Source: Lichtheimia corymbifera B2541
Lineage: Eukaryota > Mucoromycota > Mucoromycetes > Mucorales > Lichtheimiaceae
DNA: 64,000 nucleotides
Direction of reading: 5' to 3'
NCBI GenBank assembly: GCA_000697475.1
Contig: JNEU01001007.1
Span: forward strand, 1-64,000
In this document: in pieces, positions 11,651-22,874 of the stretch
Layout of the letters: each line of letters opens with the position of its first letter
How positions within the stretch are numbered: the first letter of the stretch is position 1
Translations under genes and position numbers: made by a program
Notes under the pieces: model-generated
What the model saw: the letters and a program-made list of their open reading frames with translations, nothing else
Database searches by the model: none
What the model was told of the DNA's origin: nothing

Positions 11651-13469
11651 AAAAGGCATGACTGTAAGGGTTAAGAAGGCCGGTATAGCATCTACCAAAA
11701 AATGACGTCAGTTCAAGCGTGGATCAAGGTGTTATACTAAAGTACCTCCAGGATAATCCCAATTGATGTTTCGCACACTAGTAGCCATCATAGAGCCTAC
11801 GACGATAAGGGCGGGACCAGTAGCCCATGGTGGGAAGCTTGCAAAGATTGGGGAGAAGAAAATAGAGATAAAGAAGCCGAAAGCGATAGTGATGGCAGTG
11901 ATACCGGTACGACCTATCATACAAGATATGAGCATCGAATGTGATAAGAGCACGTGTTCCTATGATATACAAACCTCCTTCAGAGATACCAGTGCCTGAC
12001 TCGACGAATGCTGTGCATGGTGAGCTACCAAAGCAAGAACCAACAATAACAGCAATGGCATCGGCAATGAAAGCATATGTGGAATGTTCAAAGTCGCCGG
12101 TCTTATCTGTGAATCCACCATAGCGAGCCATCGAATACATGGTACCAGTAGTGTCAAGAATATCCACATACTGAATAAAAATGAGTACCTTTGGTGTACG
12201 AATATATATATTGATGAATGCTTACCAAGAAGGTGATCAAAGCAATCCAGATTTCACGAGATCCCAAATCAAAGTGGAATTTGGCTAGGACACTATATAA
12301 AGAGTCAATACCTTAATCAAACTATTTTATCAATCACACTTACTGGTCCAATGGATGCACCGTTACGACCTTTTTGAAATAATCGAACATGGCGTTACCG
12401 GTTTCGGTGTATGGGAAATAGGTGACATAGCTGACACGGGGCCAAGATGTGATAGCGATAAAGACGATACCGATCAAGATGGCGCCACGTACACGATACA
12501 TGGTCAAGACTACCATGATAATAAGACCAAGGATACCCATCCAAGTAGTAGGACTCTCCATAGTATGGCCTGTACAAATGCCATCGGCATCCTTGTATTG
12601 ATCCGGACATGCAGCTATAATACAACGATCGATGAGTTATGCTTGACAAGTCAAATGCTGAGCAATGCATACCAAGAGCAACAAGCGTGGATTTGTCGAG
12701 ACCAACAATACCGATACCAGCCGAGGATTGCAAGCCAATGAAGCAAAGATAGAGACCGATACCGCATCCCATGGCAACCTTGATACTCATAGGAATGACA
12801 CGTGCGAGCCACTGGCGGATACCAAAAATGGAAAGAATCAAAAAGATACATCCTTCAATCAACACAGCGGCGACAGCTGTTTGATAAGAGACTTTTCCTG
12901 ACCCATGATAGCCAACAACGTTGTATGTGAAATAAGCGTTAAGACCCATACTATAATAAATTATCATCAGTAATCGATTCGTCTTCATTTTGAATATTTG
13001 TGCTTACCCAGGGGCCAAACCAAGAGGCAAGTTGGCAAGTACACCGATCAAAACAGAAGCAATCATGGACATGATAGCAGTGGCCATAATCATATCGAGC
13101 TTCACTTGGAAAACACACTGCATGTATTCTTCATTGTTGTCACAAACAGGATCGTCTTCGGTTCTTGGACATTCACAGGTGCCACCACTTTCACTAATGA
13201 TTGATGCGTTGACTGAAATGATATATGCCTTTTAATAACAAAAGTCAGTCAATGACATGGCCATAGCGTTGTCGAAAATGGATGGTGATAGAGGTCGAGT
13301 TATTATTTACCATGGCAAAAAATGTCGTAACACCAGCACGCAACTCTGTCAAGAATCGGGTGCCCTTGCGTTCTCGATATGCTCCCGATCCCTCGAGTTG
13401 AAAGTATCGACCCACTCGAGAGCCTGCGACGGCATTGTTGATCTTATTGGCGTATTCAGCCCAGGTCAT
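11236..13469 (-). CDS. AzgA-type purine nucleobase permease (NCS2/xanthine-uracil-like family)
   Basis: The gene has about nine exons. The start (MTWAEYANKINNAVAGSRVG) and N-terminal RYF...G motif are typical of AzgA-like hypoxanthine/adenine/guanine-proton symporters of the plasma membrane. Later exons give the conserved GTRFLTELRAGVTTFFAMV segment, LPLGLAPGMGLNAYFTY, GIGLYLCFIGLQ, the DTTGT motif in YVDILDTTGTMYSMA, the GSSPCTAFVESGTGISEGGRTG substrate-binding loop, and the FTYSIADG segment. Up to a dozen hydrophobic segments and an acidic cytosolic tail follow. All key motifs are present and the frame is intact with splicing, so it should be functional. Purine scavenging is the expected role. 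Its last exon and adjacent intron are duplicated at 6420-6915. Confidence 0.9.
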
Positions 13470-15241
13470 TTTTTAAAAGAAAAACCCTTTGAGCGTTTTT
13501 CGTAGAGTTGAGAGAAAAGATAGAAAGAGAGGTGAATCCTCTTTCCAGATAAAGATCTGTAGATGGAAGAGAGAGAGAGAGAGAGAGTAAAGACGTAAAA
13601 GACCGCCTTTCCCGCTAGAAAATAAAAAGTTTTACTCCTCTCAATAGGTGAAAGGATGTGTGTGGTGTGGTGTCTGGTGGGACCTGTCTCAGACATTACG
13701 ACCTTATACGTTCATGGCAGCTCCGCTTAGCCAATTGCAACGGAAGGTTACACGCACACCACCCGATTCCTTCTCATTTTGCATGGGTCATTCGGTAAAT
13801 ATGAAGATGGATTCATCCGTGTAGAAAATACCATTCAGGTCCCCCCTTGTTATGCAGGTCCCTTTTTTGTTTATTATTAAAGAGAACGTTCATGACACAC
13901 AGTGCGCATATTTTCCTGTGAGTCTAAATGATCGTGTGACAAATTACCACGCAAGGAGAATCCGAACATATTCCTTTTACGGCTGCGATCTACCCCAATT
14001 ATTGCAAATCTTGCGTTTGACTGCTTTGCGATATAAAAGAATGTTGATACTAATCAATGGATATCACAAGTGACAAACCTTTTGATAGCATAGTGACAAG
14101 ATATCAATGCCAAGATATAGCCACATACGTCTTTCCAGGTTATACCCTGATTCACGGCCAGCTTCCCCGATCATATAAAGAAGATGCTTATCTTGTCATT
14201 CGTTACAAACTCTAAAATGCAAAAAGATGGCGCAACGTTACTCTATGTGATGGATCGTCGGGCAATGTATAATTACCACCAATGCAACTCAAAAGCATAT
14301 ACCATCCACCACCCATCTATTGGTATAAACATGAAGAAAAACAAAGATCGGGTTGACCGGGAAGCTGTCGGAGAGGGGGTATTCATCGCCACCGTGTCAA
14401 ATGCGGGTTGAGCAGTAGCAAAACGATTGGTCAATTCATTTCTTGATTAAAAATGCTTATCAGGGATATCCAGGACTGCTGTTATCTATACAGTCATCAA
14501 TATTCTTGTTATCAGCACAGCAACCTAGAGCTCAAAGGCATCCTCTTATCAATTTCCATGCTTATCAGCACATTTTAGATATGCTTTCGTTATTGTGTCT
14601 GGTTATCACATGCTCGTCATCAGTATAGTAAGGGCTTTTAAATGGCAATGCTGACAATTTTACATGGTATATGCTATCAAAGCTCATCATTGCTGGCTCA
14701 AAAAAGCTCTCCGTTGATGGCGGATAGAGTCTGGGTGCACAGGACAGCGGTATACCTTGGTGCATTGTTGTTGCACGCATAGCTGACCACGTGATTACTA
14801 CCATGTACTCCAACTCAAAATCACCTCTTGTATCAAAATCCAACAGCATCACGGTTCTCAAAAACCCTGTTCCCAGTAACATGGTGCAAATTTCTCATGC
14901 CATGTGCTTTTACATGTTGTGAAAGCCTTCTTTTCATGCTGATGGTAAATAGACAACTTGGAGGAAAGCGTTCAATGAGCGCTCAGTTTAAGCTTTATTG
15001 TGGTGGATTTGGACTAGGGTAACCCAGGGTCAAGCTGAAAAGCATAATGAGGACATAGTGAGAGAACGTGTCAACGTCGCTGAGTGAGTAATGCATAAAA
15101 TTGCCGGGGAGATGGAGCCGATGTTCCAAATGAGAAGGTTACACAAACAACCACTACGTACCCACCCCCGCTATCCATACTGCTTGTGCCGATCCGGTTT
15201 TCTCTTTTGCCTTTTCTCTTTTCCCTCCTTCACATTTCGGT
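13470..15241. other. Intergenic, no gene seen
   Basis: The interval holds the permease promoter side and the 5' region of the next plus-strand gene. A short purine-rich microsatellite (gagagagagagagagag) lies near 13570. The ORFs here are short, lack protein texture and have no recognisable motifs. A pyrimidine-rich tract just before 15242 probably belongs to the core promoter or 5' UTR of the downstream gene. Confidence 0.6.
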
Positions 15242-15769
15242 ATGGCTCCGATTGCCGATAACGTGATACTTGATGAACAACAAAGCATCGATACCTTGGA
15301 TGAATTGACTTTACAAATCCTTCGCAAATATCGTAAACGGTTTGTCTACACCCACCATCACCATGGACACGACACGCATCACCATGACTAAGACGCTGAT
15401 AAATGTCTCAGCATGGATCCCTCAGGTTACCAAACGCTCCCTGACTTATGGCAAGATTTTGCTCCTGTAATGGATGCCGCTATTAAGCTCCCGCCACCCC
15501 AAGCTATGCAGAGGATGCTTAGTCTCACCAGCTACTTTTACGAGTTTTGTCATGGATACCGAGCCGACACAGAAAAGTACGAATATGAAGAATATTTTGA
15601 GGCAATGAACAAGGCGTGGGAGACATTATTCCAACAGCAACATGGCATGACGGATCGAATCCGAGCATTGAATGTATTGCGAGATGGACACACGTTGGCC
15701 CAGGAAGAGTTTGAGTTACCACATGCCATGAATGGAGCTCTAGAAGCTGCATTGAAAACAGCGCAATAA
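15242..15769 (+). CDS. Small conserved-looking protein of unknown function
   Basis: Two exons: MAPIADNVILDEQQSIDTL... (15242 to about 15338) and MDPSGYQTLPDLWQDFAPV... to the stop. They are joined by a GT-AG intron (gtttgtc...tctcag), giving about 150 residues. The first exon ends in a basic patch (ILRKYRKR). The second is mostly helical, with aromatic residues around FYEFCHGYRADTEKYEYEEYF. There is no signal peptide or membrane segment. The stop overlaps an aataaa motif. I do not recognise the family. The start fits because a pyrimidine-rich tract precedes it and the reading frame opens there. Confidence 0.6.
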
Positions 15770-15925
15770 AGATGGTAAAATGGGATTCGGTTTCACAAAC
15801 CAATGCAAAGAGTAGTCGTCGTTGTAGTAGAGACCATATTCTATCTTTTCATTCTTTTCTCTTTCTCTTTCTTTCTCTTTCATTCTTTCTTGGTGCTACT
15901 CAAAAAGTCCTTTTTCTTTTTCACC

Positions 15926-16670
15926 ATGGGTTCCATTACGCGTGTGACATTGGCTGCCATGACCATCATGTCGCTCATTGTACAACAAACGATGGGTGCT
16001 CCTCAGCAACAACAAGGGTGTCAAGGTGAGTTTATTTTAGATGGAGAGGGAGATCAAAGCGTTAATGGATGATGATGGTAGGGATCGATGTCTTATATCC
16101 CAAGGATGGTAGTTCCTTCAGCCGTTCAGAGCAAGAGACGATCTATCTTATTCTCGGTAAATACCAATTGAATATATAGAGGAATATAGTGCTAAATCTA
16201 ATATGGATGGGTGCGAAAAGGAAACAAGCTAGAGGATGCCAAACTTGACAAAATATCCGTGACACGACACGAGGATGGAAAGACGCTTGTCAAGGACATG
16301 TGGACTGCGATCGACAAGGATGAAACGTTGAGCAATATCGTGGTTTTACAGCAAGATCTCCAGCAATTGAATACCGTATTGCCTGATCAATTTACCTTCC
16401 GGTGAGTCAATAGGTTGGTTAGAGACTAAAAGAGGCATGGTTTGGGATCACCAAGGGCCACTGCGGTTCCTGAATTCTTTTTTTATCCGCACAAAAGGAG
16501 GAAAGTGAAGGAGGGAAAAAGGGATGGATTGATCGGTTCTCGTTGGATGCAAACAACTGAAACCACAGCATCGTTTTGCTTACCGCTTTGTTTATTTTAC
16601 TAGGATCCATATTCAACAAGATGACAAGCAATGTGTATACCAGTCGCCTTCTTTCCAAGTGACAGAATAG
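15926..16670 (+). CDS. Secreted Kre9/Knh1-like (Ser-Thr-rich GPI-type) domain protein
   Basis: Exon 1 encodes a clear signal peptide (MGSITRVTLAAMTIMSLIVQQTMGA). Exon 2 (GIDVLYPKDGSSFSRSEQETIYL) has the VxxPxxGssf opening of the Kre9/Knh1 N-terminal Ig-like domain. Exon 3 (KLEDAKLDKISVTRHEDGK...) and a short last exon (IHIQQDDKQCVYQSPSFQVTE) close the fold. At about 120 residues it is one domain, with no GPI signal visible. Members of the family act at the cell wall in beta-1,6-glucan-related processes, but the role of single-domain zygomycete versions is not established. The next gene, in the same orientation, is a related longer protein. Confidence 0.65.
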
Positions 16671-16953
16671 ATATATAGTAGAAAAAAGAGAGAATGAATG
16701 TATATAAGGCCAAGAATAAAAATTGTGCTATTCCTTCTTGTGCTGTTTTCATTTACGAGGTGCGCCCATCCTTCACTAGTTTGTGCGACATTGCTTTTAT
16801 CCCCTCTTTATTCTTGCTTTGACCTTTTTTCGCTTTCATATCCTTTTCTCTTTTTACTTTCTTTTTCCTCTCTCTTTCATTCTTTTCGTCCCTTCCTTTC
16901 CAAACCCTCACACTTTTTATTGTTGTTGTACGCGTACATTATAATCCTCGACG

Positions 16954-18181
16954 ATGAAATTCTCTCTTGCTGCAACCTCCGCCCTCCTTTTGACTACTCT
17001 TGCAACTCTTGCTCGTGGTGACGAGTACGCTAAAGCCATCAAAGAATGGTGCCATGGTGCGTTTCTACTCTTCCATCGTCCCATCATTACAACCCATTAA
17101 CACCCTCAATCTGTATAGACTTGGAAGTCGTCGCTCCTAACGAAGAGTCCGTTGTCGTTGCCGGTGGTCTCGCCAAGGTCACTGTCAGTAAGTAATATTT
17201 TAAGGGGGGGTTTTGATCGTTAGATGCATATTACTGACATTGTTACTATCTTTATAGCTCGTCAGCCTGATGAGCGTAAAAAGACTATTACTGGCCTCGA
17301 CGTAAGTAATCATTTATGCTCGTCATTGCTATTCGTACTAATAATGATGCCATATTACGCTTTACGTTGACAGCTCTACTCTGTGTCCGAAGGCGGTGAA
17401 GCAAAGTATATCCAAAACGTCTGGGAAGGCAAGTTCCCCTTGAACAAGCAAGCTAGTATCAGCGACACTGTTCCTGCCAACGCTACTGCTGGTCTCTATT
17501 ACTACCGGTAAGTTGGATCTTGCCATATAAAGCACATGATCCGGGAACATCCCTATGTAGCCAACTCATTATGGTTACTAATTGGCTCTCTCTTATCCAT
17601 CCAGTGTTTGGGTCACCAACGATCTTAATGGCATGCATGGTCCCGACTGTCTTGAAACCTCGCATACTTTCCGTGTCACCTCTGGTGTCCACAAGGATGC
17701 TGCTGGCATGAGCTACTACACCGAATCTTTGGATGACATTCAGTTTTATCGCCCCGAGTACTTTAAGGGCTGCTTCGGTCTCAAGGTCACTACTCCCGCC
17801 AAGGGTGCTACTGTCAAGCTTAACAAGCACGTCTCCATCTCTGCCTCCCGTGACAAGACTTCGCAAGCTGCCACCCTCAAGAAGGTCGATCTCTACAAGT
17901 CTGTCTCTGACAACGAGGCCAAATTCATTGAAACCGTTTGGGAGGGCGAAGAGGATTTCACCGATGAAATCAATGTCAAGGATCACTTTGTGTTGGATGA
18001 TGAGCATATCGACCATGATGCCACTTATTACTACACGTAAGCTTTTATACCTTATCAGCATAAACCAAAGACTAACATGGATCGATTCAATAGTTTGTCG
18101 ATCTCCTCGAACAAGGCCAAGGAGGGTGATGAAGATTGTACTTTCCACTCTGAAGGCTTCAAGATTGAAAAGTCTGATTAA
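16954..18181 (+). CDS. Secreted protein with two Kre9-like Ig-fold domains
   Basis: A signal peptide (MKFSLAATSALLLTTLATLARG) is followed by several short exons: DLEVVAPNEESVVVAGG, TRQPDERKKTITGLD and LYSVSEGGEAKYIQNVWEG. A long exon then repeats the fold, with the opening GLKVTTPAKGATVKLNKHVSI, a lysine-rich middle, and a closing exon LSISSNKAKEGDEDC... to the stop. The two domains share the VWEG...F pattern and each ends YYYR/YYYT before a splice site, which suggests internal duplication. The product is about 270 residues with no GPI anchor signal. It lies just downstream of a single-domain relative, consistent with tandem duplication. An extracellular or wall role is likely; the substrate is unknown. 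Confidence 0.7.
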
Positions 18182-19062
18182 ACGTGCAATTAGCTTGATA
18201 TCTCTTACACGCATACACACAACTATCCCCTCGCTATCCTCAAACACTCCTTCGATCATCCCTCCAATTGTCTCTTGTAGTATTTCCTCCTTCCTCAGTC
18301 TTGTGACAATGTACCATCTTTTAAAAAGATCTTGTTGCTTATCAATGCTTTAGCGTGGTGGATCTTGTATTGTGTCATATGAAGGTGGATTATACCCACT
18401 TGCTTTATTCATAAGAAAGGCACATGATTTGATACTGCTCATGTGCCATTTTGACAGGTCTTCTTTTCCCTTACATGAATGAATGACACTTTTCATTTAC
18501 AACCCTTACTATATCATCTGCAACCATACACTTTACTTGAACCTTGATTTTGACTACATGATCACAAGAATACTTTGTAGTAGCTGTCATATCATGCTGC
18601 AACTCGCGGTCACCATAGTAGTAAATGCAGTAGGATTCATTGTTGTTGAAGATTTTCCATTTTCATCATCCAATTGGCTAAAACCATCAGCAAAGAATAC
18701 TATATATAGTCAAAAAGAGAAAATGTGGCTGTTGAGTACATACAAGCCTCACTAAAAGCATAGCCGTACAAGATAGCTCAGCAAAATTCGGGATCATGTG
18801 CTTATTGTTGTGCTACATCAGGTATACCAGCAGCATAAGTAGTGTATCCAGGCAATTACAGAATCCCATTTGTCTTCTTTGTTTTTCTCTTTTCCTCTGT
18901 AAATGCTTAGTTCAAACCCCTTTTCATCCATTAAAGCTTCTTTTTTTCCCTTCATGTGGGTCATCACAACCACGCTCAAATGATATCGCAATCCAGCAAC
19001 AACAACAGCTACTACTGTCAACATCAAGAAAAGAGAATACTGACGAAGACAATGCTGAGGTT
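18182..19062. other. Intergenic, no gene seen
   Basis: This covers the 3' flank of the secreted-protein gene and the 5' flank of the F-box gene. An open frame runs into the F-box gene from 18796, but it is rich in hydrophobic and cysteine codons unlike the downstream protein. I read it as 5' UTR or promoter. Confidence 0.5.
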
Positions 19063-20799
19063 ATGGCTTTGAGCATGATCAAGCTAAAACCAATTGACGT
19101 GGATGGGTACTTGTTGGCTGGGCAATTCTATGAAAAGCGGAATCGTCTTTCAGCTGCACGTGCCATATATGCAGAATCCCTGTTAAAGGTCCCATCGACT
19201 GATCCACGTTATGGTGAACTTGACCTCGCTCTCAAAAAGTTCGATATGCGATGGGGGTCTTTCGTTTCCTTGTTTCCTTATGGTGTTCCAGAAATCATTT
19301 TCAGACACCTGACATGCGACGACCTTATCGAATGCGCTGGCGTTTGTCCAGTATGGAACCATTTTATATTACATTGGCCCGAGTTTTGGGATTTACTGGA
19401 TGGTGTCATGCGTACAACTGTTGATTCGCTATTCCGTGGCGAGGGTGATCGATTTTATATATTTGGAGAAGCCAAAAATGTACTTGTCAGCCATATGCTC
19501 GGCTATCTTGTAGCTGCTGGTGCACGCAACATTAAAAGCATAGGTATGTTTCTGCCATTCTGATTACCGTGATGCATACATTTACATCATTTTTATATGC
19601 ATAGACCTCGAGGATATGCTTTTGAAAGAAAAAGACATTGACTTGGCTGTGAAATCATGCACCTCCGCTGTGGAACAATTGACCTTCAAGGAGATCCATC
19701 TCGGTGATCCAGCACATGTACTGCTCGAGGTTGTTGGACAATGTCCTCAGCTGAAACATTTTACATATCGCGTGGGGATAAGGGGATTTGATCATGAGCA
19801 AACGTTCCCCATCTCGTACCCTGCCAAAGACCCACTTTTGAAGCATATCCCACATGATGTTTATATGCTTACGACTCTTGATCTTTCCATGGGTCGTAGT
19901 CTCACTGAACGTGTACAGCTACAGCCGTTGAGCTTGCTTCCCAGATTTTTAAAGAGGTGTCCCCATCTTGAAAGGCTCAAGGTAGATTCGGACGATATTA
20001 TCTCGCATGAGAAACCCGAACGTTTCAGTATCAAACGCTCCAGTCGCATGAAAGATTTGATGTCTACTGTTGCCAAGTAGTGCCATCGCTTGAAGGATTT
20101 GGTATCAGCCCACCCTGCGTGGAGAATGCCACACATCGAGGAACATTTGTGAGTACTCTATTCAAGAATGGATTTGCATCCTTATCTAATAATGGTGGTG
20201 GATATCATCATTTTGCTTATAGACAAGAAGACGACATGGCTGATACGGATGCGGAAACAACGGGTCTTCAGCGTTTCGTCTTTTCGTATTATATGGAGAA
20301 CACGTTGATCTGGGCTTCCGACCGTGTGCCGGTGATCAAGAAGCATCACAAGACGCTGTCAGTACTATACCTCCACTTTGACAATAAGCTGCTTGATACT
20401 CGCTTTCTTCTTCTATTGGCTCACTATGGAATGCCGCAGCTACGCGAATTATACTTATATTCAGAGGGCACCCGTAGAGAACCTATATATATACAATACT
20501 TCATTTACCCTAAGGAGATGGTTTTAAGCCTTGGTGGTGCCCTTAGTGCTAAGAATCCATTACTCAGCCAAGCCATTGGTACCCTTCGTTGTAAGAAGCC
20601 ATCATTCAGCCAAGCCATTGTTACCCTTGCCAGTCGCTGTCCCTTGTTGCGGATATTCCATCTTGTCCAGAAGAATAAGTATCGACCAAACCTATACGAA
20701 ATCAACTATCAAGCAATGTCGTCTATCCTCCTGGATTGTCCTTTTCTTAATCAACTAAAAAACGAGAGCCATTCCCGCACATTCGATGTACGTGGATGA
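19063..20799 (+). pseudogene. F-box/leucine-rich-repeat protein, interrupted
   Basis: The N-terminus (MALSMIKLKPIDVDGYLLAG...AARAIYAESLLKVP) looks like a TPR-like helical pair. An F-box follows (LFPYGVPEIIFRHLTCDDLIECAGVCPVW). After a GT-AG intron (gtatgtttctg...tgcatag), LRR-like segments continue (CPQLKHFTYRV; LTTLDLSMG; RCPHLERLKVDSDD) up to TAG at 20078-20080. The codons directly after that stop still read plausibly (CHRLKDL). The LRR part then resumes in another frame from about 20095 (PQLRELYLYSEG; ASRCPLLRIFHLV; LLDCPFLNQL) to 20799. One stop and one frameshift are therefore needed to join the halves. F-box proteins are SCF ubiquitin-ligase adaptors and are expanded in zygomycete fungi. 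Alternatively a shortened 5' protein is made. The start codon is uncertain. Confidence 0.6.
20520..20640 (+). repeat. Short tandem duplication in the LRR region
   Basis: The segment around ccattactcagccaagccattg recurs about 48 nt later as ccatcattcagccaagccattg, giving two similar peptides (LLSQAIGTL and SFSQAIVTL). It looks like a local in-frame repeat within the LRR part. Confidence 0.6.
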
Positions 20800-21279
20800 T
20801 AATACGGCAAGCAAATGACTGTCGAAAAATTTAATAGCAAATGGGATCAATTTGTAGATAGTTTATTCCAAGTGTGATTGTCATCATGAAAATAAAAGTA
20901 GTTACGTGCTATTACAAAGAGGAGGCTGTCGTTACAAAATCATTTGGCATGATCGCAGGTTGACGAGAATGATTGCTGATCCTTAGATTGCAAGTAAACC
21001 TTTCACCGTGCCATTCTTTGAACCTCATTTCATCCTCTCCTTTTCCATCACATGATATCGACCACTCATTCATTACACGACATAAGATAAAAACCGACAT
21101 AGTGATTGATGTTGATAAGCTTTTTTCATTTTTCGGCTCTAACGACTATGATACAATGAAGTTGGGGGTTGGGGGGTGATGGATTGTTGCTGTTGTTGCT
21201 GTTGTTGTCTTTCGAGAGATACGAGAGGTGTTTTGTGTGCGTGTGTGTGCGTGTGTGTGAGGGTGATATGAAATTCTCT
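20800..21279. other. Convergent 3' flank with simple repeats
   Basis: No gene is seen. Simple-sequence DNA lies at about 21185-21262: repeated gttgctgttgttg followed by a (gtgtgtgc)n tract, just downstream of the Mrp10 stop codon. These tracts account for the low-complexity ORFs in the area. Confidence 0.6.
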
Positions 21280-21568
21280 CTACAATTGCTTGCTGAGTCG
21301 TGCCAAGTGGTAGTTGATGGTATTCTTTGCCTTTGTTTTCTTGACCTATCAATACGCGATATACTAGTTAATACGAGCACAACAGCTATTGAAACCTTGA
21401 ACTTACAGGCTTGGACATGCACTCCTGAAGAGATTGAGCAGCAGCTGTACATTTCTTGGCATCGATACCGTCGGTAGCCCAGCATTCGAACAATGCACCC
21501 ATCTCTACGACGCAAGGGCTTGATTCCAAAAGCTTCCGTGGCCTGACCTTGAGTTGCTTCAACTTCAT
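21280..21568 (-). CDS. MRP10: Mitochondrial small-subunit ribosomal protein Mrp10 (mS37, CHCHD1-like)
   Basis: Two exons (21407-21568 and 21280-21345) encode 75 residues starting MKLKQLKVRPRKLLESSPC. The twin CX9C signature is exact: CVVEMGALFEC and CTAAAQSLQEC. Such proteins are imported and oxidised by the Mia40 pathway and adopt a CHCH helical hairpin. The second exon gives KKTKAKNTINYHLARLSKQL, the conserved basic tail of fungal Mrp10 that contacts mitoribosomal RNA. Length is close to the yeast protein (95 residues). The intron is GT-AG and in phase 0. Confidence 0.88.
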
Positions 21569-22874
21569 TGTGTATTAAGCAAGTGCTGAGAAAACAAAAG
21601 ATCAGTGGCCCTGTCAAGTTGGGCTTGACATCCGACCCAACCAAGCCACGCATTCATTCAGCTACTACATTCACCCGACTACACCCTACAATGATACCAT
21701 CATCAACAATAAAAACTGATACACTATATATTTAGCGTAAGGTGCCATAGAGTCATTTACTATGCCATGTTACTATAGCAAAATTTTAGTTCCTTGCTAT
21801 GTACCAGTAGTGGGTTGCCTTTCTTCCTTGTATCGTATGTAATTGAGTTTGAGCTGCATATGCTAGTTGCTTGCAAATGCACCATCATGGCCTTAAGATT
21901 GGCCGTATCATAATATAATCAATAATGCACTTTTCTTCTTCTCCAAATTGCCATCCTTTACAAACTCGTTATTGGGGAACTCGTAATGCATATCCCCACT
22001 CGAAACCATCAACTTCATAGATGATACCTTTGTTCTGAGTTTCGGTGTTAGATAACGAGGAAGCCTCTTCCCATCTCGAAATTCGAGCGAGGTTAAGGAC
22101 ACCTTGCCACCAAGTCCACCTTTGAAGAGGCATCATAGGAGGTAGCTACATCGAAAAATGTATATGGATTATGAGGATGTGGCTCATTTAATGATATGAT
22201 TAATTGTTACCTTATAACAAGAATGGACAAACATCACAGTGACAATCACCACGACAATGAAATCAGGATAACAATGAGCTAATAATACACAGGGTGGCAA
22301 GAGATGAGATACATGCAAAAAGCTTGGATATTTGATGTCATTGTGAAGCAATGAAAAGGTCCATGTGATGATGATAGCGGAAAGAGATGTTACTACTAAA
22401 TAAATGTAGATTGGTGCCCCATAGTCCTATATTTTCTTATACTATGAGTATTGCATTCACCCATTGTCATGGCCTCTAAAGTACAGGAGCTCCCTCCAAA
22501 TGGTATACTAAGAATCAAGCACGTGGATCAACTAAATGTCAATGGCACTTGCTTGCATGATTGTCCCAAGATCTATTGTTATGCGAGATTCAAGCTACAA
22601 AGCCTATTATGGTACAGAAAGAAGAATGTGATCTCAAGGCACACATGTATGATTATGCATTTATTGCCATGGAAACGTTCATAGGCGAGTAAGGGGAAAT
22701 TGATGATAAATAAAAAATGTGGTACAAGTCGAGCTGAGATCAGTGGTAGTTGTGGTGGTGGTGGGATCACAAAAGTGTACATGTCTTTAACTTTTTTCAA
22801 GGACCGAGTTGTAGCAGCTATATCTTTTGTTTTCTTCTTCTCTTTCTCGCTTTTTCACCCCATTTGATTCCCAC
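21569..22874. other. Mostly non-coding; weak minus-strand ORF at 21908-22130
   Basis: On the minus strand, a stretch reading GGLGGKVSLTSLEFRDGK and onward to a stop at 21908 has ordinary protein composition. It has no convincing start or upstream exon and no family I recognise; it may be a terminal exon of a small or decayed gene. The rest is AT-rich. Just before 22875 lies a pyrimidine tract typical of the promoters in this window. Confidence 0.35.

Noticed and set aside
17483..18259. 258-codon minus-strand ORF opposite the secreted Kre9-like protein
   Set aside because: It is antisense to a well-supported spliced gene with a signal peptide; the reverse reading has no family motif.
21185..21262. 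Regulatory element made of GTT/GT repeats
   Set aside because: Simple microsatellites downstream of a stop codon; no evidence beyond low complexity.
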